Source of the DNA: Bacteroidota bacterium
GTDB taxonomy: Bacteria; Bacteroidota; Bacteroidia; Bacteroidales; Prolixibacteraceae
NCBI GenBank assembly: GCA_023393265.1
Contig: JAEWME010000146.1
Coordinates: forward strand, 1 to 10,261
Direction: 5' to 3'
DNA: 10,261 nt
In this document: positions 1 to 6,072 of the stretch, piece after piece
How positions within the stretch are numbered: the first letter of the stretch is position 1
Layout: the number at the start of each line of letters is the position of its first letter
Translations under genes and position numbers: made by a program
The notes under the pieces: model-generated
Seen by the model: only the letters and a program-made list of their open reading frames with translations
What the model was told of the DNA's origin: nothing
Databases searched by the model: none

Positions 1-215
1 AGATAGTATACATCCGGGTTCTTCACTTCTCCTTTAAATGTACATTCGCCATTTGCCAAAGTTGCCGAGTCGCGTTTCACCCAATCTCCCTTAACTCTTT
101 GACTCAGGAAAACTTTTCCTTCGCCACCATCAAGTTTTACGCTCAATTGGTAGGAAGGCTTCTGTTGGCAGGCAAACATTCCTGCTGCCAAAAAAATCAG
201 AATCAGTCGTTTCAT
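1..215 (-). CDS. DUF4369-type lipoprotein, N-terminal part (partial)
   Basis: The minus strand opens with ATG at 213-215 and stays open to the window edge, giving about 71 residues of a longer protein. The start is a lipoprotein signal peptide: MKRLIL, a hydrophobic stretch, then Cys16 in the context AAGMFAC. After the signal comes a beta-rich stretch (YQLSVKLDGGEGKVFLSQR, then DSATL, FKGEV and PDVYY) that resembles the DUF4369 domain found at the N-terminus of Bacteroidota TlpA/ResA-like thiol-disulfide oxidoreductases. No acidic run follows the Cys, so surface export is not indicated and a periplasm-facing lipoprotein is more likely. Whether a thioredoxin domain follows cannot be seen. Family assignment rests on recognised sequence style and is moderately sure; enzymatic function is inference. 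Confidence 0.72.
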   Translation of the reverse strand, partial: MKRLILIFLAAGMFACQQKPSYQLSVKLDGGEGKVFLSQRVKGDWVKRDSATLANGECTFKGEVKNPDVYY

Positions 216-293
216 AATTGCGTTTTATAAAGTAAATAATTAAAGCTTTGCAAAATAAACCAAATAAAGTTAGGCGAAAGTTACGTGAAATAA

Positions 294-321
294 AAAAAAC
301 CGGACAAGTGCCCGGTTTTTT
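294..321 (-). terminator. Intrinsic terminator of asnB
   Basis: An A6-CCGG arm (294-303) and a CCGG-T6 arm (312-321) enclose an 8-base loop. On the minus strand the hairpin begins about 20 bases past the asnB stop and runs into a T tract (T8 including the arm). It separates asnB from the lipoprotein gene downstream. The GC core is only 4 bp, but A/T pairs extend it. Confidence 0.8.
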
Positions 322-341
322 CAGTGTATTTTATCAAAAGT

Positions 342-2015
342 CTACTCTTTTGCGTAAGCTTCCAGGTGAACGCTTCCGACAGAACGACCAGAAGGATCGG
401 CGTTGTTTTTGAAGCTGGCGTCCCATTCCAGTGCAATTGGCGTACTACATGCAATTGACGGAACCGAAGGCACACAACTGGCGGCCGAATCGGAAGGAAA
501 ATGTTCGGCGAAGATTGAACGATAATAGTATTCTTCTTTCGACATCGGTGTGTTTATCGGGAAACGGAACTTGGCGGTGCTCATTTGCTCGTCAGTCACC
601 TTCTCATTCACCATTGCTTTAAGCGAATCGATCCAGTTGTAGCCAACGCCATCCGAAAACTGTTCTTTCTGTCTCCATGCAACGCTTTCCGGCAGATAGT
701 CTTCAAACGCTTTGCGTACAACCCATTTCTCCATTCGGCCATTCTTTGCCATTTTCTCTTCAGGATTGATGCGCATAGCCACATCCAGAAACTCTTTGTC
801 GAGGAAAGGCACACGGCCCTCAACACCCCATGCAGCCAGAGATTTGTTGGCTCGGAGACAGTCGTACAAATGAAGTTTACTCAGTTTGCGAACGGTTTCC
901 TCATGGAATTCTTTGGCATTCGGTGCTTTGTGAAAATACAAATATCCTCCGAAAACTTCATCGGCACCTTCTCCTGAAAGAACCATTTTAACACCCATCG
1001 ACTTGATGACACGGGCCAGCAAATACATGGGCGTAGATGCACGAACCGTTGTTACGTCGTAAGTCTCAAGGTGATAAATCACGTCGCGCAGGGCATCCAT
1101 TCCTTCCTGAACGGTAAAATGAATCTCGTGGTGAATGGTTCCGATATGATCGGCCACCTTCTTCGCAGCAGCAAGGTCGGGCGAGCCAACCAAACCAACG
1201 GCAAACGAATGTAACTGAGGCCAGTATGCCTGTTCCTGAGTTGACGACTCGACACGGAAAGCCGAATATTTTTTGGCAATAGCCGAAATAACCGAAGAGT
1301 CGAGACCTCCTGAAAGTAAAACGCCATAAGGAACGTCGGACATCAACTGACGGTGAACAGCGTCTTCGAGCGCTTTTCTCAGTTCGTCAATATCAAAACC
1401 ATTGTCTTTTACATTGTCGTACGACATCCATTCACGCTCATACCAGGTTTTTACTTCGCCATCCGGGCTATATAAATATTTTCCAGGAAGGAATTCTTCG
1501 ATTTTATTGCAAAAACCTTCAAGCGACTTTAACTCAGAAGCCACATAATAGTTTCCAAACGAGTCCCAACCCTGATACAACGGAATAATACCGATGTGGT
1601 CGCGGGCTACAAGGTACACGTCGTTTTCCATGTCATAGAGCGCAAAAGCGAAAATACCATTCAGGTCTTCCAAAAAATCTTTTCCCTTTTCGCGATAGAG
1701 CGCCAAAATCACTTCACAGTCCGACTGTGTAAGGAATTCGTATTTATCGCCAAGACGTTTACGAATATCCATGTGATTATATATCTCGCCGTTAACAGCC
1801 AATACGAGTTTACCATCTTTGCTGTACAAAGGCTGACCACCTGATTCCGGGTCAACGATCGACAGGCGTTCGTGCGACATGATTGCCTTGTTACACGAAA
1901 AAACACCCGACCAGTCTGGTCCGCGATGCCGAATCCTCTTCGACATCTTCAAAACCTGTGGACGCAGCTCCTGGTCCTGAACCTTTAAATCAAAAACTCC
2001 GACAAATCCACACAT
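342..2015 (-). CDS. asnB: Asparagine synthetase B (glutamine-hydrolysing)
   Basis: A 557-residue cytoplasmic enzyme that makes asparagine from aspartate, ATP and glutamine. The start is the ATG at 2013-2015 because it gives MCGFVG, placing the N-terminal nucleophile Cys2 of the class II glutaminase domain; an ATG 30 bases upstream would bury it. Visible motifs: the glutaminase domain (about 1-200) with RHRGPD (29-34), HERLSIVDP (48-56) and NGEIYNH (75-81); the PPi-loop SGGLDSS (235-241) of the synthetase domain; ETYDVTTVRASTPMYL (317-332); and LSGEGADEVFGGY (346-358). The C-terminus has SVPSIACSTPIALEWD and DPSGRSVG as in E. coli AsnB (554 aa), so the gene is full length. It appears monocistronic, with its own terminator downstream and ychF's terminator upstream. 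Nothing in it looks damaged. Confidence 0.97.
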   Translation of the reverse strand: MCGFVGVFDLKVQDQELRPQVLKMSKRIRHRGPDWSGVFSCNKAIMSHERLSIVDPESGGQPLYSKDGKLVLAVNGEIYNHMDIRKRLGDKYEFLTQSDCEVILALYREKGKDFLEDLNGIFAFALYDMENDVYLVARDHIGIIPLYQGWDSFGNYYVASELKSLEGFCNKIEEFLPGKYLYSPDGEVKTWYEREWMSYDNVKDNGFDIDELRKALEDAVHRQLMSDVPYGVLLSGGLDSSVISAIAKKYSAFRVESSTQEQAYWPQLHSFAVGLVGSPDLAAAKKVADHIGTIHHEIHFTVQEGMDALRDVIYHLETYDVTTVRASTPMYLLARVIKSMGVKMVLSGEGADEVFGGYLYFHKAPNAKEFHEETVRKLSKLHLYDCLRANKSLAAWGVEGRVPFLDKEFLDVAMRINPEEKMAKNGRMEKWVVRKAFEDYLPESVAWRQKEQFSDGVGYNWIDSLKAMVNEKVTDEQMSTAKFRFPINTPMSKEEYYYRSIFAEHFPSDSAASCVPSVPSIACSTPIALEWDASFKNNADPSGRSVGSVHLEAYAKE

Positions 2016-2059
2016 AATATTTCTCTTTAAATATGATCGTAACAAAATTTACTAAGCCT

Positions 2060-2090
2060 CAAAATTATTCATTTTGATCACATTTCGAAA
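2060..2090 (-). promoter_or_regulatory. Probable asnB promoter (Bacteroidota type)
   Basis: Read on the minus strand, TTTC (2087-2090) is followed after 19 bases by TAATTTTG (2060-2067). This matches the Bacteroidota consensus TTTG-N19-21-TAnnTTTG except for one base in the -33 element. Transcription would begin near 2050, giving an untranslated leader of roughly 40 bases. There is no strong Shine-Dalgarno before the ATG, as is usual in this phylum. Confidence 0.5.
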
Positions 2091-2337
2091 GAATCATTGA
2101 CAAATTTCTTTTTTTATTGAAATTTACTATCAAATAATTCAATTTTGACGTTATTTTATAAAATATGCAATTCCAGTTTTCAGAAATAACCCCCTTAAGA
2201 AACGTTATTTTCAGGCGAAAAGAATATTAAAATCTTAAAATACCCCCTAAAATAATCACAAATCGAAATAAAAACACCTCCCCATCCGAATAACACCTAA
2301 TTCGATGTATTTCTTCTATTTTGTTCGAAAAAGAAAA

Positions 2338-2362
2338 AAGGCGGTCAAAAATTGACCGCCTT
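2338..2362 (-). terminator. Intrinsic terminator of ychF
   Basis: A perfect 11-bp stem, AAGGCGGTCAA (2338-2348) with TTGACCGCCTT (2352-2362), closes around a 3-base centre. On the minus strand it starts 25 bases after the ychF stop and is followed by a T-rich run (T6, C, T5, partly in the stem). It is the strongest terminator in the window. Confidence 0.9.
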
Positions 2363-2387
2363 GTGATTTTATTCGATTGTTTTTTAT

Positions 2388-3488
2388 CTAAACGTTAAAC
2401 CTAAAGTGCATAATATCCCCATCCTGAACGATATATTCTTTGCCTTCAACCGCAATTTTTCCAGCCTCGCGACACGCTGATTCAGAACGCAACCGAATGT
2501 AATCGGTATATTTAATCACTTCAGCACGAATGAAACCTTTCTCAAAATCGGAGTGAATAATTCCGGCAGCCTGTGGGGCCTTTGTTCCTTTGATGTAGGT
2601 CCAGGCTCGGCTTTCATCGGGTCCGGTAGTAAAATAAGTTTCGAGATTAAGAATACGGTAGGCCGCATGTATCAGTTTGTTCACGCCTGGCTCTGTCAAA
2701 CCCAACTCTTCGAGGAACATCTGCTTTTCCTCGTACGATTCGAGTTCTGCAATATCCGATTCCGTTGCGGCTGCAATCATCAATATTTCAGCATTTTCGT
2801 CTTTCACAGCTTCGTGAACCATATCGACATATTTATTTCCCTTGCTGGCAGAAGCTTCGTCGACATTACAAACGTAAAGCACAGGTTTGTTGGTCAGCAG
2901 GAAAAAATCAGCAGTGAGTTTTTTATCTTCGGCACCCAATTCAACGGTGCGTGCCGATTTGCCCTGCATCAAAGCATCGCGATAGCGCATACTCACTTCA
3001 ACTATCTTTTTGGCATTTTTATCCATTCCATGCTTGGCAATTTTCTCCCATTTGGCAATGCGGCCTTCCACCGTTTCCAAATCTTTCAACTGAAGTTCAA
3101 TGTCGATCACTTCCTTATCGCGAACCGGATTTACCGAACCATCGACATGGGTAATATTGTCGTTGTCGAAACACCTTAAAACGTGAATAATCGCATCGGT
3201 TTCCCTGATGTTAGCCAGGAACTGGTTTCCCAAACCTTCGCCTTTGCTGGCACCTTTCACCAAACCGGCGATGTCGACAATTTCAACAGTAGTCGGTACA
3301 ACCTTCTTCGGATTGTCTATTTTCTGAAGCTCAATCAACCGGTCGTCGGGAACAGTGATGACGCCCACATTGGGCTCAATGGTACAAAACGGGAAGTTGG
3401 CCGATTGCGCCTTTGCACTCGACAAGCAATTAAAAAGGGTTGACTTTCCGACATTTGGAAGTCCAACAATTCCACACTTTAACGACAT
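2388..3488 (-). CDS. ychF: Redox-regulated ATPase/GTP-binding protein YchF (OLA1 family)
   Basis: A 366-residue Obg-superfamily P-loop NTPase, close to the 363 residues of E. coli YchF. The ATG at 3486-3488 is chosen because MSLKCGIVG puts the P-loop at the usual place; a longer in-frame extension would overlap the promoter. Visible: G1 GLPNVGKS (9-16), G2-region PFCTIEPNVG (33-42), G3 DIAGLVKGASKGEGLGNQF (72-90), and CNVDE (207-211) at the G4 position. NVDE instead of NKxD is the known YchF feature that lets the protein prefer ATP. A coiled-coil insert spans about 130-180, and a C-terminal TGS domain about 281-364 (TYFTTGPDESRAW to GDIMHFRF). The family binds ribosomes and is linked to stress responses and translation; the precise role is unsettled. 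It is transcribed divergently from the Nudix regulator gene and looks monocistronic. Confidence 0.96.
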   Translation of the reverse strand: MSLKCGIVGLPNVGKSTLFNCLSSAKAQSANFPFCTIEPNVGVITVPDDRLIELQKIDNPKKVVPTTVEIVDIAGLVKGASKGEGLGNQFLANIRETDAIIHVLRCFDNDNITHVDGSVNPVRDKEVIDIELQLKDLETVEGRIAKWEKIAKHGMDKNAKKIVEVSMRYRDALMQGKSARTVELGAEDKKLTADFFLLTNKPVLYVCNVDEASASKGNKYVDMVHEAVKDENAEILMIAAATESDIAELESYEEKQMFLEELGLTEPGVNKLIHAAYRILNLETYFTTGPDESRAWTYIKGTKAPQAAGIIHSDFEKGFIRAEVIKYTDYIRLRSESACREAGKIAVEGKEYIVQDGDIMHFRFNV

Positions 3489-3515
3489 TCGCTTTTTACT
3501 TTTTAAATTCTGGTG

Positions 3516-3523
3516 CAAAGATA
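3516..3523 (-). promoter_or_regulatory. Likely -7 box of the ychF promoter
   Basis: The minus strand reads TATCTTTG, an exact match to the Bacteroidota -7 consensus TAnnTTTG, 28 bases upstream of the ychF start codon. No good TTTG -33 element is seen at 19-21 bases; the nearest is a T run at about 3540-3544, spaced too short. The call rests on the -7 box and its position. Confidence 0.45.
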
Positions 3524-3606
3524 ATCGATTCGGGCTACTAAAAACCATCCGGTGGATTATAGTTCAGAAATGTACTTCCGGCGAAGAAGATTCGTTGGCA
3601 GTTTAT

Positions 3607-3614
3607 TACCTTTG
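3607..3614 (+). promoter_or_regulatory. Likely -7 box of the Nudix-regulator promoter
   Basis: TACCTTTG is an exact match to TAnnTTTG and lies 15 bases before the ATG at 3630, implying a very short leader of about 10 bases or less. A clear -33 TTTG is absent at the expected spacing. Its position supports the start at 3630 rather than the upstream in-frame ATG at 3552, which would lie before the promoter. Confidence 0.45.
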
Positions 3615-3629
3615 CGAAAAATCCCTTTT

Positions 3630-4379
3630 ATGATTTTAAACTCAGTTTCGGTCGATTGCGTCATTTTTGGATTCGACAAAACAGAATTGAGGGTATTACT
3701 CACCCAAATCGACAAGGAAGTGCTGAAAAGCCAACTTCCGGAGCAAGCAAGCAGCGACCAAATAAAAAGCATCTACGAAAAACATCCGGTTTTAACCGGC
3801 GACAACTATTGGAGCCTTTTTGGAAGCCACGTACCAGAGGATCAGGATCTGGACGAATTTGCGAAAGAACTAATTTTTCAGGCTACAGGACTCGACAACC
3901 TCTATCTAAAACAACTTCAGGCCTTTGGCTCACTTGATCGAATTCCTTATACCCGTGTAATTACTGTGGGATATTATTCGCTTATCAACCCGGAATACCA
4001 CAACCTAAAAAAATCAAACCTGGCCAAATCGCTGCAATGGTTTAACCTCAGCGAATTGCCACTTCTGTGCTTCGACCATGCGCTGATTATTGAAGAAGCC
4101 CTGGAAAAATTGCGGCAAGATGTGATGTACCATCCGGTAGGATTTCATCTTTTGCCCGAAAAATTTACCCTAACCGAAATTCAATCGCTTTACGAAGTTA
4201 TCCTGAACAAAAAAATGGACACCCGCAATTTCAGGAAAAAACTTGGGAATATGGACCTGATAATTGATACAGGAGAAAAGCAGCAAAACGTTGCTCATCG
4301 TGCAGCCAAACTCTATCGTTTCGACATTCAGGTTTATGAACGTCTGAAAAAAGAAGGGCTTAATTTTAGGATTGAATAA
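3630..4379 (+). CDS. Nudix-fold transcriptional regulator with C-terminal winged helix (NrtR/AraR-like)
   Basis: A 249-residue protein. The N-terminal half (about 1-155) has the Nudix fold: SVSVDCVIFGF as the first strand, RVLLTQIDKE, then the box region GSHVPEDQDLDEFAKELIFQ to ATGL (65-88). Aligned with the Nudix consensus GX5EX7REUXEEXGU, every catalytic acidic position and the Arg are replaced (Q72 for the first E; E80, L81, Q84, A85 for R, E, E, E), so hydrolysis is unlikely. About 25-30 residues (34-63) appear inserted between the second strand and the box. The C-terminal part (about 168-235: HPVGFHLLPEKFTLTEIQSL, NFRKKL, IDTGEK, AAKLYRFD) is the winged-helix module of the NrtR/AraR-type regulators, where the Nudix domain senses a nucleotide or sugar ligand. 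Ligand and targets are unknown here; databases often label such proteins simply Nudix hydrolase. Divergent to ychF; no regulated sugar operon is adjacent. Confidence 0.85.
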   Translation: MILNSVSVDCVIFGFDKTELRVLLTQIDKEVLKSQLPEQASSDQIKSIYEKHPVLTGDNYWSLFGSHVPEDQDLDEFAKELIFQATGLDNLYLKQLQAFGSLDRIPYTRVITVGYYSLINPEYHNLKKSNLAKSLQWFNLSELPLLCFDHALIIEEALEKLRQDVMYHPVGFHLLPEKFTLTEIQSLYEVILNKKMDTRNFRKKLGNMDLIIDTGEKQQNVAHRAAKLYRFDIQVYERLKKEGLNFRIE

Positions 4380-4394
4380 GAAGATCATCCGGCG

Positions 4395-4425
4395 ATAGTT
4401 AAATTAAGTGAAAGAATTAAACTAT
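4395..4425. repeat. Imperfect AT-rich inverted repeat before the ECF sigma operon
   Basis: Arms ATAGTTAAATT (4395-4405) and AATTAAACTAT (4415-4425) match at 10 of 11 positions around a 9-base loop. It lies 16 bases past the Nudix-regulator stop and 46 before the sigma-factor start. No T tract follows, so it is not a standard terminator. It may be an operator or a weak RNA hairpin. Confidence 0.4.
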
Positions 4426-4471
4426 TGACTTTGGGATTTGTCACAGAAAATAAAAACACCGGCGCGCGGGA

Positions 4472-5032
4472 ATGACCAATGATCAGCAAATAATAGAAAG
4501 CCTGAAGAATCCTGCTTCCAAAGAAGCTGCCTTCAGGCTTTTGATTTCTACATACAAGGAAAGGATATACTGGCACGTGCGCAAAATATTGCTGAACCAC
4601 GACGACACCGACGACGTCCTGCAAAATACTTTCATTAAAGTGTGGAACGGACTGGACACTTTTCGGGGCGAATCGAGCATTTTTACCTGGCTTTACCGCA
4701 TTGCGACCAACGAATCGATCACTTTTCTCAACCAACGGAAACGCCGGATGATTTCAGAATTGTCGGACGAAACTGAATACCTGCTTGAAAATCTGGAAAG
4801 TGATGAATATTTCGATGGCGATGAATGGCAGAAGCTGTTGCAAAAAGCCATTGCTCAGCTTCCTGAAAAACAACGACTTGTTTTCAACATGAAATATTTC
4901 GATGAAATTAAATATGAAGATATGTCGGAAATACTGGAAACATCAGTAGGAGCACTCAAAGCATCATATCATCACGCAGTCAGGAAAATTGAAGAATATG
5001 TCAAACTATATGAAACAAAAGTTGAACGATAG
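4472..5032 (+). CDS. RNA polymerase sigma factor, ECF subfamily
   Basis: A 186-residue sigma-70 family factor of the extracytoplasmic-function type, which directs RNA polymerase to a set of stress promoters. Region sigma-2 spans about 18-92, with HDDTDDVLQNTFIKVWNGL (43-61), TFRGESSIFTWLYRIATN (63-80) and FLNQRKR (85-91). An acidic linker (98-118) leads to sigma-4 (about 121-178), with LPEKQRLVFNMKYFDEIKYE (130-149) and a helix-turn-helix around MSEILETSVGALKASYHHAV (151-170). No extra C-terminal domain is present. The ATG at 4472 is the only Met before residue 93. Unusually, the 12 bases at 4459-4470 just before it are all G or C, with no purine-rich ribosome site. It is the first gene of an apparent trio with the membrane protein and the secreted protein downstream, the usual layout of a sigma factor held by a membrane anti-sigma. 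Confidence 0.95.
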   Translation: MTNDQQIIESLKNPASKEAAFRLLISTYKERIYWHVRKILLNHDDTDDVLQNTFIKVWNGLDTFRGESSIFTWLYRIATNESITFLNQRKRRMISELSDETEYLLENLESDEYFDGDEWQKLLQKAIAQLPEKQRLVFNMKYFDEIKYEDMSEILETSVGALKASYHHAVRKIEEYVKLYETKVER

Positions 5033-5121
5033 AAGTACTCCGGAGCGAAAATCGGGAAATAACCGCATTTCGGATTAAACTTTTTGAAAGTAATATTGTC
5101 AAACCCGCAGATTCGAAGATC

Positions 5122-5577
5122 ATGTACGACAAAGAACATACAGAACAGGAATTCAGGAAATGGGATAATTCGAACCCGTTCAAAACGCCCGAAGGATATT
5201 TTGAATCTTTCGAGGATCGGCTTATGGGGCGAATTGAATACGATGTTAAACCTCGCAGCAAATCGTCAAAATTTATCCGGATGATGAAACCGGTGATTGG
5301 GCTTGCTGCTAGTTTCACGCTGGTGTATCTGTTGGTTTATTACCCGATTAATCATTTCCTGCTAAAAGAATCGGCCACGACGGAAACGGGCAGTACTTTT
5401 AGCGCTGACCCGATCGACGCTTATTCTCTCTCGCTGTCGGCAGTTGACGAAACGACACTAGTTAACGCACTTTTCTCCGACGAGAATAACGGAAACAAGC
5501 TAGATTCCGACGACATGCTCGCTTACTTGTCGTCGCGCCTGAACGAAGTGGAAATCTGTTCTGAATTTCAAAATTAA
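5122..5577 (+). CDS. Single-pass membrane protein, probable anti-sigma factor
   Basis: A 151-residue protein directly downstream of the ECF sigma gene. The N-terminal 52 residues are charged and presumably cytoplasmic, with the motif SNPFKTPEGYFESFEDRLM (17-35), a form seen in proteins encoded beside ECF sigma factors in Bacteroidota. A basic stretch (KPRSKSSKFIRMMK, 43-56) precedes one membrane helix (about 57-74, VIGLAASFTLVYLLVYY), which predicts N-in topology. The periplasmic tail (75-151) is Ser/Thr/Asp-rich and ends with DSDDMLAYLSSRLNEVE. No zinc-binding HxxxCxxC anti-sigma motif is present. The role as an anti-sigma is inference from position, topology and family style. It starts 89 bases after the sigma stop at the only usable start in that frame, and ends 6 bases before the next gene, so those two are surely co-transcribed. 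Confidence 0.72.
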   Translation: MYDKEHTEQEFRKWDNSNPFKTPEGYFESFEDRLMGRIEYDVKPRSKSSKFIRMMKPVIGLAASFTLVYLLVYYPINHFLLKESATTETGSTFSADPIDAYSLSLSAVDETTLVNALFSDENNGNKLDSDDMLAYLSSRLNEVEICSEFQN

Positions 5578-5583
5578 AGAATC

Positions 5584-6045
5584 ATGAAAAAGGTATTGCA
5601 AATTACGATCTTACTAGTGCTGGCATTCTCCTTAGTGAAGGCACAAGACAAAAAAGGGCCGGGACCGGAAATTTTTGAAAAAATAAAGGCTGAAAAAATC
5701 TCTTTTTTCACTGCAAAAATGAATTTTACGCCAGCAGAAGCGCAAGCATTCTGGCCCGTATACAACGAATACGAAAAAAAGAGTTTCGACATTCAGCGCC
5801 AGCGACACGATTTCGAAAGAATGCCCGACGATAAAGTTGAAGCGCTTTCAAATCAGGAAATGGAAAAAATTACCAAAAGTTACATTGAATCCTTCGAACT
5901 GGAGGGTAATCTGAGAAAAGAATATCACAAAAAGTTTCATCAGATATTGCCGTTAAAGAAGGTTTTACTCATGTACCGCGCTGAAAACGATTTTCGATTG
6001 CATCTGATTAGGGAGTTTAAAAGGGGTCCGAAAGAGGACAAATGA
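5584..6045 (+). CDS. Secreted Spy/CpxP-like helical protein, probable sensor for the ECF sigma system
   Basis: A 153-residue periplasmic protein. Residues 1-20 form a signal peptide (MKK, hydrophobic core, then VKA before Gln21) with no lipobox Cys. The mature part is almost wholly helical and highly charged. The stretch FTPAEAQAFWPVYNEYEKK (48-66) takes the place of the LTxxQ-type motif of Spy/CpxP/CnrX-like proteins, and a second conserved-looking helix (121-144, ILPLKKVLLMYRAENDFRLH) lies near the C-terminus. Bacteroidota homologues in this position are commonly annotated as sensors of ECF-type sigma factors. The start is 6 bases after the membrane-protein stop, so it is co-transcribed and the three proteins plausibly form a periplasm-to-cytoplasm relay like CnrX-CnrY-CnrH. 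The signal sensed (metal, misfolded protein or other) cannot be read from the sequence; no His/Cys-rich metal cluster is evident. Confidence 0.78.
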   Translation: MKKVLQITILLVLAFSLVKAQDKKGPGPEIFEKIKAEKISFFTAKMNFTPAEAQAFWPVYNEYEKKSFDIQRQRHDFERMPDDKVEALSNQEMEKITKSYIESFELEGNLRKEYHKKFHQILPLKKVLLMYRAENDFRLHLIREFKRGPKEDK

Positions 6046-6072
6046 AAAAAGCCGGAAATTCCGGCTTTTTTT
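6045..6072. terminator. Bidirectional terminator between the sigma trio and hutH
   Basis: A6-GCCGG (6045-6055) pairs with CCGGC-T7 (6061-6072) around a 5-base loop. On the plus strand it begins at the last base of the stop codon of the secreted-protein gene. On the minus strand it begins within the TAA of hutH (6071-6073). One compact hairpin therefore can end both convergent transcripts, with a T tract in either direction. Confidence 0.88.

Larger units (their letters stand above)
2016..2387. other. AT-rich intergenic region between asnB and ychF
   Basis: The 372 bases hold no convincing reading frame. At the right end is the ychF terminator (2338-2362); at the left is the likely asnB promoter (2060-2090). 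In between are two similar sites, ACCCCCTTAA at 2189-2198 and ACCCCCTAAA at 2242-2251, 53 bases apart in the same orientation. The first lies beside an inverted repeat, AAATAAC (2184-2190) and GTTATTT (2204-2210). These could be regulator sites or the remains of a leader; the sequence alone does not tell. No tRNA or obvious structured RNA was seen. Confidence 0.5.

Noticed and set aside
2553..3179. A 208-codon open frame on the plus strand opposite ychF.
   Set aside because: It is wholly antisense to the well-conserved ychF coding sequence, with Phe/His-rich low-information translation typical of shadow frames.
4425..4453. TTGACT followed 17 bases later by AAATAA resembles an E. coli sigma-70 promoter before the sigma operon.
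   Set aside because: The -10 match is poor and Bacteroidota housekeeping promoters use TTTG/TAnnTTTG instead, so the resemblance is probably accidental.
5026..5121. The reading frame of the probable anti-sigma protein stays open for 32 codons upstream of its ATG, into the end of the sigma gene, suggesting a longer protein or frameshift fusion.
   Set aside because: No ATG, GTG, TTG or CTG occurs in that stretch, 32 open codons are not rare by chance, and the ATG at 5122 gives a sensible N-terminus.
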